A stretch of 64,000 nt of DNA. Origin: Paratrimastix pyriformis (lineage: Eukaryota; Preaxostyla; Paratrimastigidae). Made by a program: the position numbers and the translations under genes. Every line of letters starts with the position of its first letter. Position 1 is the first letter of the stretch. The notes beneath the pieces were generated by a model, which searched no databases, was not told the origin of the DNA, and saw only the letters and a list, made by a program, of their open reading frames with translations. Positions 1 through 10,383 of the stretch are shown in pieces. The stretch is from NCBI GenBank assembly GCA_027972325.1, contig JAPMOS010000027.1:124001-188000 (forward strand), written 5' to 3'.

Positions 1-67
1 GTGCTCAGGATGATGGCCACGATGTACCAGCTGTTGTTGCGGGCTCCATGTATGTGATCGTGCAGGC
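1..67 (-). CDS. Edge exon of an unidentified gene (partial)
   Basis: On the minus strand a CTAG at about 65-68 could be a 3' splice acceptor. Downstream of it, towards the window edge, one frame reads LHDHIHGARNNSWYIVAII, which looks like a loop running into a membrane segment. Further upstream on the same strand (about 265-330) a short frame NFTEPIRSASLYLLVI could be an earlier exon, but the phases of the two pieces do not join cleanly with a GT-AG intron. An alternative phase gives a stop codon inside the window. I do not recognise the family. It would be divergent from the phosphodiesterase gene that starts at 445. Confidence 0.25.
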
Positions 68-444
68 CTAGAGGCGACCAGGCGGGGAGAGAGCAAGTGG
101 ATCGCACCACCGAGGCCCGGGACGCATGTGCCCCAAACGGAATGTGGTTTGCGCGTGTGCAGATGTGTGGCTGGAAATGCAGCTGAAGTTCTGGTAGTGC
201 GCGGGGGGGGTGTGTGCGTCGGGGATGGAGAGATGGGAAGCGGGCGAGAAGAGCGACCTTGGTCGAGCCGGCCTGATCAGGGGATGACCAGCAGGTAGAG
301 CGAAGCCGACCGGATGGGCTCCGTGAAGTTCGCCCCACCGGCGCGGCCCCCGTGGGATTTGGTACTGCGGCATGAAAGAATCGATGGAACCCGGTATCGA
401 ATAATGACAGACAAATGGACGTTTCACGGAACGAGAGAAAAGCA

Positions 445-3400
445 ATGTCCCAGCACGAACGAACGAGGACAGCTGTCAAATCCCGGGGGTCCAATCAGCT
501 AACCTCGGCCAAGCCTGAACCAGTGACATTCTCTGGAGAGCCCCGCGAAGACCAGGTAAGGGCTTCTGCGTCGTCCCCGCAATCCCCAGATTTGCTTGGG
601 ATCGAGGCAGTGGTCAGTGCGCTTCTTATGAGGAAGAAGCCGCCAAAATGCCCATTCTGATCGTTGGAAATGAGAAGCTTACATGCCTCGTTGTCGACGA
701 AATCCTCCGCGGAACTTACCAAGGTCTTTCGAATTTTGCATTCATTCGGTTCACTCTCTTCCAGTCACGACCGCTCCTACTCCCCTCTCAAGCATTCCAA
801 CACATGGATTCACCTTCGGGCTGATTTTGTCTCCTTGTCGTTGCCGAGATGCCCGCTACCGATTTTATCAAAGAGGTCAGGCGACGGGACTGATGCCACT
901 TGCCGGTCTGTGTGGGTGAGACCTCCCCGCGCGCTGACCGTGCGCGCGGTTCTAGTGGTCACTGTGAACGACAGCGCCGACATCACCACGCGCTGCTTCA
1001 AGTGTGGGATTGCACGCACCACTCGTTTGAGGTTCAAGAGCCGCGTCCGATGCGCGGCGGGGCGTGGGGCGGCTGCTCCTCTTCCCATGATGCTCACTGC
1101 CCGCTCGCCCATCGGCCTGCCAGATGCTGCTGACCAGGACGCGGCTGATCCTGGAGCGGGAGTGGCTCCGGCGGGCCGTCTCGGGGCTGCAGGCCGAGCG
1201 GCGGCTGCGGGCCGAGCAGAACGCGGACGACCTGCGCACGGCGGAGACCCTGCGCGGGTGCAGGCCATGCAGAAGCAGCTCGAGGCGGCCACCTCCCAGG
1301 CGACCAGCCTCCAGCAGCAGCTCGACGCCAAGGAGGAAGAGCTCGGCCAAGCGCAAGGTGACCTCCCTCACCTGGCGGGTCGTGCAGCTCTCGGGCGACA
1401 AGGCCCCTGGGGGTCCGCCACCCGCACCCATACCCACGCCCCGGTCGCCTCTCCTCTTCCCCGCGCGCCTCTCCTGACCTCGGGCGACATCTCCCGGGGG
1501 CTGGTGGGTGGATCGGGGGCTGGGCGGCAGCGGCGCCCGTGATGAGCTCGCTTGTGGACCAGGCCGAGATCGCCGAGCTGCAGCGGAAGCTGACCAAGGC
1601 CGTCGAGACCCCATCCAGGCCATCACCCGCTGCGTCTCCGAGCTGGTCAGGGGTCCGTCCTGCAGGCGGCCCTCATCGCCCTCATCGCCCTCCATCGCCC
1701 TCCATCGCCTCCATCGCTCTCCATCGCCTCCATCGCCCTCCATCGCCCTCCATCGCCCTCCATCGCCTCCGCTCGGCCCGTCATCACCTTCGCTTGGGGT
1801 GGCGGCGGCGTGGGTGGCAGGTTCGGTTGATGCGCCCGCGTCTGCCGCCCAGGGGACGAGGTGGACCGGGAGACCTGCAGAAGTCGCTGAGCATCCTCAG
1901 CTCGCTCTCCACCTCGGACCTCTACCGCCCCGTCTTCTCGCGCCTCTTCACCGGTCTGCCCGCCCGGCCCCCATCATTTGGGGTGGGCAGGGAGGGTTGG
2001 ATGGGGCATTCGGCGCTCACGTGCGTGTGTGGGGCGGCCTGGGCTGGCAGACTTCAAGCTGGACAGCACCACCCGCCAGTGGGTCAGCGACCAGTTCGGC
2101 CCCACCAGCAGCAGCAGCAGGGCGACAAGGCGCCCCCACGGCCGGGGCCGACGGGGCCGGGCGATGAGCAGCCCACCTTCGCCCCGGTGGCCGACGCGGG
2201 CGTGCTGAAGGGCTGGGACTTCAACGTCTTCGGGTTCACCGAGGACAACATGCTCGCTGCTCGAGTCGATGTTCATCGAGTTCGACCTCCACAGGCCCGC
2301 TCACCGTCCCGCCCAGCCCCGTCCCGCCCCACGCCCACGGTCTTCGTTGTTGTTCTTGCCGCCGCTGCTGCTGGCTGCTCCGTGTTCTTCTGTCCGGACC
2401 GGCCCCCCCGCCGCGCTGGTTGACTGAGGGTTGCGGCTCGTGGGTGGGCGGGCGGCGGCACTGTCGGGCAGGCGGGGCGCAGGTTCAACATCCCGGTGGA
2501 GACCCTGCGCAACTTCCTGACCCACTGCCGGCGGGCCTACCGGAAGAACCCCTACCACAGCTTCCTGCACGCCTTCGACGTGACCCAGACCCTGTACCTG
2601 GTGCTGACCAAGACCGAGGTCATGCACTACCTGACCAAGCTCGACGTTCGCCTCCCTCGGCCGGCCTCTGCCGACCTTGACCATCCCGGCACCAACAACC
2701 TCTTCCAGGTCACCCACGCCCCACCTCCCATCGGCATCACCATCGGACCACCGTCATCCCACACCCATCCGTCCACCCATCCACCCAGCGCCCCTTCTCC
2801 TGCTCACAACTCCATCCCCCCGTCCTCCCGCCCCACTTCCGGCGCGCAGGTCAACGCCCAGACGCCGCTGGCGCTGGTGTACAACGACATGAGCGCCCTG
2901 GAGAACTACCACGCCCGCACACCTTCACCATCCTGCAAGCCCCGCTGCAACATCCTCGAGGTCCGCCCCCCCCCCTTCAAGCCGCCTCCGCCCCCAAGCC
3001 GCCTCCGCCCTCGCCTCTGCCGTCTCGGCCATGCCGCACCCCGCTCGCCCGCTGGCCGGCCGATCATGCGAATGTCCCCCCGGGGCGCAGAACCTGACGC
3101 CGGCCGAGTACCGGGAGATGCGGAAGAGCATCATCGCCATGATCCTGGCAACCGGTCCGCCCCGGGCGCCCCCTCCCGTCACACCGCCCCTCGCGCCCTT
3201 GTTGCCCGGGGGGCTGCTGCTGGTGGCACGTGGGCGCTGAGTGCGCCGCTGGTCCCCAGCTGGATCTGGATGGCGTGGGCCTCCCGCTGCCGCGCCTCTT
3301 CCTCATGGTTGGTGGCCCGTGCGCCGGGTGGGCGGCGGGTGGGCGGGGCGGCAGACCTGTCGGCCCACTTCACGACGCTGACCCGCTTCACGACCCACAC

Positions 3401-4852
3401 CGAGACGGCCCCCTTCTCGCGGGACAGCCCCGACGACCGGCAGCTCCTGCTGGACATCCTCCTCCACGCGGCCGTCCGTGCCCCGTGCCCCCCTCGCCCG
3501 CCCTTCCCCCCATGCCCTGCTGCTGCAGCCCTGCTGCTCGTGCAGCCCCCGAACCTGCCGGCCCGCCGAGCCCCTCGTTCATCCTTCGACATGGGCTGTG
3601 CGTATAAATGGGATGGCTGGCGGGATGGGCTGGGGGCAGGACATCTCCAACCCGTCCAAGCCGTGGCCCATTGCCAACGGTGGTCCGAGCTGAACGCGCG
3701 GGAGTTCTTCGAGCAGGGCGACATGGAGCGCAAGAAGGGCCTGCCCGTCTCGCCCTACATGGACCGGGGCTCCTCCACCGCGGCCCGCTTCCAGGTGTCC
3801 CTCATCGACTACTGCATCAGCCCCACCTTCGCCGCCCTGACCAAGCTCCTCCCGGAGCTCCAGGTCCCGCCCCGCCGCCCCGCCGCCCCGCCGCCCCGCC
3901 GCCCCGCCGCCCCGCCGCCCCGCCCCTGCCTTTGCCCTGCCCGCATGTCCCGTCGGGTGGCCCTGCCGCCCCTGCCTTGCCCCTTTTTGACATGGGAGCG
4001 TGCCGATCCGGGGCTGCGGGGCTGGTAGGGTGGGGGCGTGCGTGCAGGTGTACCTGAACAACATCCACGCCAACCGGATGCGCTTCTCCGAGTCGCTGGA
4101 CGACAACAAGATCACCGAGGAGGACCTGGCCATGGACCGGTTCGCGGCCGGGGACCCCAACCACGACGGCACCGACAGCGAGGAGGACGGTCCGCTCCGG
4201 ATCCCCGGCCCTCCAGCAGCCCGCCCCACCTCCAGCGGTTTTGTGCCACGGGCTCATCTTTTGCCCCGGCGGGTCTTGGTTGGCTGTGGCCGGGCGTGGG
4301 CGCGGGCGTGGGAGCAGAGGACGCCCAACACAATCCGCACCCGCGGCGCAAGTCGCTGTCGAGCGCCCGGTCGAGCGGCAGCTCGCACAGCAGCCGCAGC
4401 ACGGCCGGCACGGGGACAGCCGCCCCGGGGGGCGCCGGGGGCGGCGAGCTGAGCCCTCGGGAGATGCTGCGCCAGTACCGGGCATACGAGAAGTCCGTCA
4501 TGGGGGCCCCCGACGACCTGGCCGCCGGGGCCGGGGCCGGGGCCGGGGGCGGCATGGTCAACTCGACCTCCACCACCAGCGTCGGGTCCGACACCCCCGA
4601 GCCCGAGCCCAAGGCCGCCCCCCACGCCACCACCGTGCTGCTGAGCGGCCCGGCCGAGAAGCCGCCCCCGGCGGGCATGAAGAAGGCCGGCTTCACCCAC
4701 TCGACCGTCCGGCTGGTGGGCTCCTCCGTCACCAGCCTGGCCGAGGCCGCCCAGGCCCACATCACATCCCTCGAGCTCAACCCGCCCCCACGCGAGAACC
4801 CGCCCCCCTCCCGGGCCGGCAGCGAACGTCCGCCCCGCCCGCCCTGAACTCC

Positions 4853-4888
<36 letters not shown>

Positions 4889-5601
4889 AGTCACCGCTGA
4901 TCCTTTTGCTTTCCTTCCCGGGGGGCCTTGGCTGTCTGCTTGCCCACGGGTCGTTGCGGCTGCGGGCGGGCGGCCAGGGGCCCAGTCGCGCCTGTCGGCC
5001 AGCCGGATGCGATCCTCGCGCAACTTCAAGATCATCACCACGGGCGGCCCCTCGGCCCCGTCGGGCCCCATGGTGCCGCCCAGCCCCCACTACCACAGCA
5101 CGGCCTCCTTCTACGGGCATTCGCCCGGCCTCCCCCCGCCCGGCCCGCCGCCCGAGGGCCTCTTCACCAACTCGCCCCCGGACAGCCCCACCTCCCCGCC
5201 CGCCCCCGCCCCCGCGTCGGCCTCCTTCCGGGCGGCCACCCAGCTGCCGCCCCCTGTCCCGCCCCTCCCGGCCACCGGTGGCACCCTGGGGGGCGGTGGC
5301 CACCAGGCCCTGCAGATGCCCCTGGCCACGCCCGCCCCCAGCGGGCTGCCCTCGCTGAGCACCATGGGGGCCGGGGGCCCGGCCGGGGTGCCCTCGCCCC
5401 TGGTGCTGCCCCACCACCTGATGGGCATGATGGGCATGAACCCCTACGGGATGGCGCCCCAGTCGCCCACCGGGCCGGCCACCCCCACAGGGGCCGCCTC
5501 GATGCTGCGCCGCTCGCCTGTCCCCGACAGCACGGGCACCCCCCAGGCCGGCTCGGCCCTCGGCTCGCTGCTCTCGCCCATGGGGGGCCTGGGGGGCCCC
5601 G

Positions 5602-5632
<31 letters not shown>

Positions 5633-6215
5633 GACCATGGGCGGCATGGGCTACCCGCTCTACCAGGCGGCCATGTACCTGGCGGCTCCCTCCCCGGGGA
5701 TGTCCGCCCACCAGGGTCCCTACCCCTTCGGGCTCAGCTCGCCCAGTTTCATGTCCTCATCGCCCACCCCCGGCGGGGGCGCCTCGTCCACCATCGGGGG
5801 GGGCGTCTCGGCCCTGGGGACGCCCACCTCGGCCCGGGGGGGTGGCGGGGGCGGCGGGGGCCCGGGGATGATGACCCCCCGGGGCACCTCGGCCACGCCC
5901 ACCATGCGGGGCAACCTCATCCCCCCCCTGCCGGGCCTCACCTCCACGGCCCCCTCGCCCACGGGCGGCCTTGGCGGCGGCAGCGGCGGGGGCGGGGGCG
6001 GGGGGGCCTCGGCCGGGTACTCGTACGGGGCCACCACCAAGCGGGGCGGCCCCGCCGGGGGGGGCTCGGGCGGGGGCGGGGCGGGGCCCATCTCGGCCCG
6101 CCGGGCGACGGAACCCCGGGGCGGCGGCGCCATCCCGCCCGTCTCGGCCCGGGGCGGCGGGGCCCAGAGCGCCACCCTGACCCGCAAGGGCGAGCTGCCG
6201 CCCCTCAGGAGATGA
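445..6215 (+). CDS. 3',5'-cyclic nucleotide phosphodiesterase (class I PDE) with long disordered tail
   Basis: Hydrolyses cAMP and/or cGMP to the 5'-monophosphate; soluble signalling enzyme. About 16 exons encode roughly 1,200 residues. Exons 1-4 (445-555, 618-723, a 27-nt microexon 849-875, about 957-1044) give an N-terminal region with PILIVGNEKLTCLVVDE. A coiled coil follows (1124-1357). The PDEase domain is spread over 2485-4190: NPYHSFLHAFDVTQTLY carries the first metal-site His pair, then LDHPGTNNLFQ, NAQTPLALVYND, NLTPAEYREMRKSII, LSRD-like DSPDDRQLLLDILLHA, DISNPSKPWP and FFEQGDMERKKGLPVSPYMD. The C-terminal half (4347-6215) is Ser/Gly/Pro/Met-rich and disordered. Several exons change frame at short homopolymers (near 1255, 1612, 2118, 2252, 2660, 2915, 3675), and the HDLDHPG catalytic His is not readable. 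These look like assembly indels, because family motifs continue on both sides. PDE subclass is uncertain. Confidence 0.9.
1671..1770. repeat. CCATCGCCCT-type minisatellite in a PDE intron
   Basis: Around ten imperfect tandem copies of CCATCGCCCT and CCATCGCCTC. It fills most of the intron between the VSELVRG and LQKSLSILSSL exons. Confidence 0.85.
3868..3922. repeat. CCGCCC microsatellite in a PDE intron
   Basis: Tandem CCGCCCCGCC units directly downstream of the exon ending LLPELQ. Confidence 0.8.
4854..4887. repeat. Poly(C) tract, 34 nt, in a PDE intron
   Basis: An unbroken run of C inside the intron before the last large exon. Its true length cannot be trusted, because such runs are error-prone in sequencing. 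Confidence 0.85.
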
Positions 6216-6743
6216 GGCCCCCGGCAACGACCTCTCGCCATGTCGCGGGGTTCTCCTTCAGCCCTCCGCTCCATCCGTCCCCTCTCCCTCCATCCTCCCT
6301 TCCTCCCATTTTTCTCCAACCCGAACCCTCTCCCCGTACCGTTGCACAGTTGCCCTCGACACAGTTGCCCTCGACCTGCCAAGAGGCGCCTCGATCCGCT
6401 CGGACCCGCGCTCGGGTTGTTGGTCACGCGTCATCACACGCCACCACACCACACCACCACCCACAAGAGGATGACCAAGGTGCTGGGGAGAGGAGAGGAG
6501 TACAGGGTGGGTGGGTGGGTGATAAAAAAGGTGCCGGCGCTGCTGGGAGCGAGACGCACAAAACGGATGAACCCGACCCCGGTCGGCACCAGAGAAAGAG
6601 AAGCCCACGTCCACATGGTGAAGGGGATGGTGAAGGGGATGGTGAAGGGGATGGTGAAGGGGATGGTGAAGGGGATGGTGAAGGGGATGGGGGGGATGGG
6701 GGGCACCCTAGGGAATGCCCGCTCGGACTGTGCACCGGTCACA
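6216..6743. other. Convergent intergenic space with a 12-bp minisatellite
   Basis: Lies between the 3' end of the phosphodiesterase and the 3' end of the minus-strand gene that ends at 6744. It holds about six tandem copies of GGTGAAGGGGAT at 6617-6690. The repeat reads as an open frame on both strands, but no gene is supported. Confidence 0.6.
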
Positions 6744-7229
6744 TTATCCCATCGTCACTCCTCCGCCGCCCCACAGGGCCCGGCGGAAGTCGCAGGTGCG
6801 CCCGAAACCGGTCGTCTTGGGAAGGGCGTAGCAGTGGGTCCCGATCTCGCGGCTCATCGGGGTCCCAGTGAAGTGCAGAGGAGGGGAATGTCGTGGCGGT
6901 CTCACAGTCCTTTCAACAGGTTTGGGCGGCGGAGGAGGAGGCGGTGGTAGAGGCTGATCACGACGGGCGGGCGGGGAAGGTGACCGGATATAGCCGCGTT
7001 GCCGGGCAATCTGGGGACAAATGGTATGAACGGAAAAAGATTTTTCAACGTGGACAACCTCATCACACTTGCGAATAAAATTGGCGGTGCGAACTTCGTC
7101 GCGCTGTCTTTGTTCCCACTGCTGGACAACCTTCTCCTCACTATTGAAAACCAAGTTTGGATATCTTGGGGTCGTTTGAACAAACCATCTGAGCTGTTCT
7201 CTGAATACTTCCGACGCCCTGCTGTCCAT
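6744..7229 (-). CDS. Uncharacterised 161-aa protein
   Basis: Single-exon frame starting at the ATG at 7229; the same frame runs further upstream but would overlap the TTC4 coding sequence, so the 7229 start is preferred. The protein starts MDSRASEVFREQLRWFVQ, has a Glu/Arg/Lys-rich helical first half, a proline run in the middle, and a conserved-looking end with GTHCYALPKTTGFGRTCDF. No signal peptide or membrane segment is visible. The short basic C-terminal motif resembles the style of small axonemal microtubule-inner proteins, but I cannot match it to a named family, so the function is left open. Head-to-head with TTC4, with 46 bp between start codons. Confidence 0.55.
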   Translation of the reverse strand: MDSRASEVFREQLRWFVQTTPRYPNLVFNSEEKVVQQWEQRQRDEVRTANFIRKCDEVVHVEKSFSVHTICPQIARQRGYIRSPSPPARRDQPLPPPPPPPPKPVERTVRPPRHSPPLHFTGTPMSREIGTHCYALPKTTGFGRTCDFRRALWGGGGVTMG

Positions 7230-7275
7230 CGGGTCGAGTCGAGTCGAGTTGTCCTCCGAGGTTCTAGCTCCAATT

Positions 7276-8315
7276 ATGGCCGAGAAGAAAGCGGACGCAG
7301 CCACAGCCACCACCGCTCCTGTCCCCCCCAGTGCCACAGACGATTTCGACCCTTCTCTGTGTGCTCTCTTCCAAAAGCAGCTTCCCCCAGACTGGGACAA
7401 ACGGACCGATTTTACCGGTCTTCAAGCGTTGAAGTACCAAACAGACAACCCGGTTGCCAACGCGGAACATTACAAAGATGAAGGTCTAAGGTTTTCCTCG
7501 CACTCACCCGATTCTGACCAACTTTTCTGCAGCCAATGATATCCTCAAGAAAAAGGGGAAACAGGGCTGGCACGAAGCGATCAGCCTTTACACGGACGCC
7601 ATAGAAGTTGGCAGTCCGAGCAAGGAGAATAACTCCATTTATTATTCGAACCGTGCTCATGTCAACCTCCTCCTGGGTCTGCGACCTCTTCTCCCCTGGC
7701 CACTCACGGGGGGCGGCAGAAAACTACCTGCGTGCCTTGAACGACGCCAACAAGGCCATCGAATTGAACCCACACAACACAAAGGCCCACTATCGGGTAG
7801 TGCGAGCCTTGTTCGGGCTGAAGCGCTTCCCGGAGGCATCCCAGGCCTGCGAGGTGGCTCTGAGGGTCCGCCGCGCCGTCATCGGCCTCGGGGAGCGCCG
7901 TCCTCTTTTCCTTTGGCACTTGCCCATGCATTCCCTCATTCTCCCGACCTGTAGGAGGAGGAGCTTGCCGCCGCTGCGCCCCCGCCGGTCGCTGCAGATC
8001 CCGCTGCGGCCACGAGCACCAGCACCACGCCCGCTCCGGCCCCCGCCCGGCCAGTCCCGGCTCCCGAAGGCCCTGTGGCGACGCCTGCGGCCATTTCGGC
8101 GACCATCTCCAAGGTGTCCGTCACAGCGGCCGCCCCCGTGGCCCCCGCAGGGCCCACTGCGGCCCCCCGTGTTGATGGGCGGCCGGCCCTCCGCGAACTG
8201 CAGGCCAAGATCGCCGCCGCCCTGGCTGCCGAGCGGGAGCGCGAACAGCGGCGCCTCGACGAGATCAGAAAAGCCCAGCGCGAGAAGGAGGTGCTCTCCC
8301 TGTTGCTGAGGGTCT

Positions 8316-8370
<55 letters not shown>

Positions 8371-9026
8371 TCTGCGTCATGACCTCCACTGCCTCCCCCA
8401 CCCACTCCCGATGATTGGACATTCCCATCCTGATCTTGCTTCCCTTCTTCCCTTCCTGCTGCCACCAGAAACGGGGCCTCCGGGTCGGTGCCCCGCTGCC
8501 CCAGGTGGCCTCCCTGCAGGAGGACTGCCGGACGACGGTGCGGGCGGTGGCCGAGAAGGCCTACACCTCCGAGCAGGACGCCACGGCCACGGCCAGCCAG
8601 CTGAGCGAGGTGGTGCACTACGTGCTCCACTGGCCGGCCCTGATCCTCTACCCGGAGCACAACCAGACCGACCTGGTGGAGGACTTCCCCGAGAATGTCA
8701 CCCTGGGCGAGCAGCTGGCGAGCTTGATCCCCATCGACAAGGAGGGCACGGCAGGGGCGCCCTTCCCCTCGTGGGACGAGCGCCACCTGTGCTCCCTCGA
8801 CCAGGTGGCCGTCTACTACCAGACCAATTGGACCTCTCCCGTCATCCCCGGCCGCCCCAACCCCACCACCCCCCCGGCAGGCCGCAAGGACTGGATCCGA
8901 GTCCCCCTCGACAAGACTCTCTTGGAGATCCAGGCATCACGCACGTATGTGACACCCAAGTTCCCCGTTTTCTACGTGCTGAACCGGGCTTCGCCCTTCC
9001 ATGACGTCTTCCTCAACTCCTCCTGA
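7276..9026 (+). CDS. TTC4: TTC4/Cns1-type Hsp90 co-chaperone
   Basis: TPR co-chaperone that docks on Hsp90/Hsp70 C-termini; Cns1 in yeast also supports translation elongation factor folding. Exons 7276-7483, 7533-7676, 7720-7865, 7955-8290 and 8469-9026 join in phase, giving about 465 aa. The opening region has LPPDWDKRTDFTGLQALKYQ. TPR helices cover residues about 70-170 (SIYYSNRAHVNLLL, NYLRALNDANKAIELNPHN, AHYRVVRALFGLKRFPEA). An Ala/Pro-rich linker and charged helix follow, then the C-terminal 'wheel' domain from about 280, with VVHYVLHWPALILYPEHNQT and PFHDVFLNSS at the end. Donors are GTCTA, GTCTG and GTCCG. The stretch 8841-8880 looks like an intron but stays open in frame, so it may be coding. 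Confidence 0.92.
8315..8368 (+). repeat. (CCG)18 microsatellite in a TTC4 intron
   Basis: Uninterrupted CCG/GCC triplets between the exon ending QREKE (8290) and the acceptor at 8468. Read through, it would give polyarginine, which the family lacks, so it is intronic. Confidence 0.85.
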
Positions 9027-9285
9027 GCGCAACAGCGGACGCTTCCTCGTCATTTATTACGGTTGCGCCAGTATTCTGCCAAGCGGATGTTGCCGTATGC
9101 CTTGTAGTCGATTGGCGATTGATTTCCCCGCAATTTTGCCTGAAGGTGAGCCCAAAGGCCCTTCAAGCATTATTGAGCAGGGCTTGCCGTTCCGAAACAG
9201 ACCCAGTAAAGATGGCTGACCAGCGCCCATTGCTCGCAACTTCTTCTCAGTGTTTCAACTTTTGCGGGGGTCGCTGAAACGGGAT

Positions 9286-10282
9286 TTAGTGCACATCAAC
9301 TGTTGACCGACCTTGGTTCCCGAGGTACATTCGGAGAAATTCCCGTTGTTGTTCGGGCGTGGGGTACTTGTCGTAGTCGCCGTCAAATCCAGCCCATTCG
9401 CACCAATGGTTGGCGATGTCGAAAGGTACGGGATTGGGTGCGGCGTATTCGAGGTCAATGAAAACAGCTTCTTGGCCCTCTGGCGAGTCCCTCTCCGGAA
9501 ACAGGATGTTCCCCCAAAGGAGATCTGGGGGGGGGGGGGGGGGTGACACTGACTGCAGAAAGAGGATCCGACCTCCATGCACCAGCCCAATTGCTGCAGT
9601 CCCGCTCAGCAGTCCCCTGAGACGAGACACCTCGCGCTCCAGCAAATCGAGATCCACGGGCACTGCCGATTCTCTCGCAACCCGCATCCACTCCGAAAAC
9701 GTGTCCCAGATGAATTCGTGGCGAACCGTGTTCGGGAGGGGGATTTGGTGCCAACGCGCGAGGGTTCGTGCGACAGCTGGAGCCACAAGGAGGCGCTGAT
9801 CGGGAGATGAGTGTCTCCCCGGAATGAACTCGGTGATGTATCCGTTGGCGAACTTTGCGATGACACGAGGCCCGAGGTGATGTGATGCCAAGAATGCTTG
9901 GGTGAGTATGTCGAGAGTACGATTTATCAGCTGCTCCGATCCTTCGCCAAAAATTCTGATGACTACCTGTTGACGGCAAGCCCGTAGCAAACCGGAGGTG
10001 GAGGAGTGATGGAAAATGGAAATGGATTCAGAAGACCTCCAAGGAGCAGCATTTCGCTCGAAAAAGCCTATTTGTCAATCCACCTGTGAGGGGTTCGATG
10101 GAAACGCTTTCTCCGCCGGTCGCACATTCCGTCGTTTCTGTAGGGTTCAAGACACGCATTACCAGATTGCAGATCTCATTGGGCCGTTCCGGGGAGAGGA
10201 AAACGTCATAAAATGGGATTTCCGGAATATTCCGAGCGAGGAACTCCTTCCAAGCCTCCACAACACGGTGAGAGGCTGTCAT
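9286..10282 (-). CDS. ETNK: Ethanolamine/choline kinase
   Basis: Phosphorylates ethanolamine (or choline) as the first step of the Kennedy pathway to phosphatidylethanolamine. Three exons are visible. Exon 1 gives FLSPERPNEICNLVMRVL then LTGGLTNRLFRAKC, the nucleotide-binding opening of the family. The intron at about 9969-10035 joins it to VVIRIFGEGSEQLINR. The second intron (about 9530-9580, containing a run of 17 G on the plus strand) splices to create HGDLLWGN, the Brenner phosphotransferase motif with catalytic Asp and metal-binding Asn. VFIDLEYAAPNPVPFDIANH follows with the metal Asp. The ATG at 10282 is chosen; an in-frame ATG at 10351 is an alternative. Wording of the ANHWCEWAG segment is closer to ethanolamine than choline kinases. 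Divergent from the carboxypeptidase gene at 10384. Confidence 0.92.
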
Positions 10283-10383
10283 CGCCTTTCCTGCATCCAC
10301 TCCATCCCTCGGGTATCTGCTACTCGGCCGCATTCGTTTTGAATAGATCACTTCGGGAGGCGCAAAAAGAGCCAGAGCGTTTC

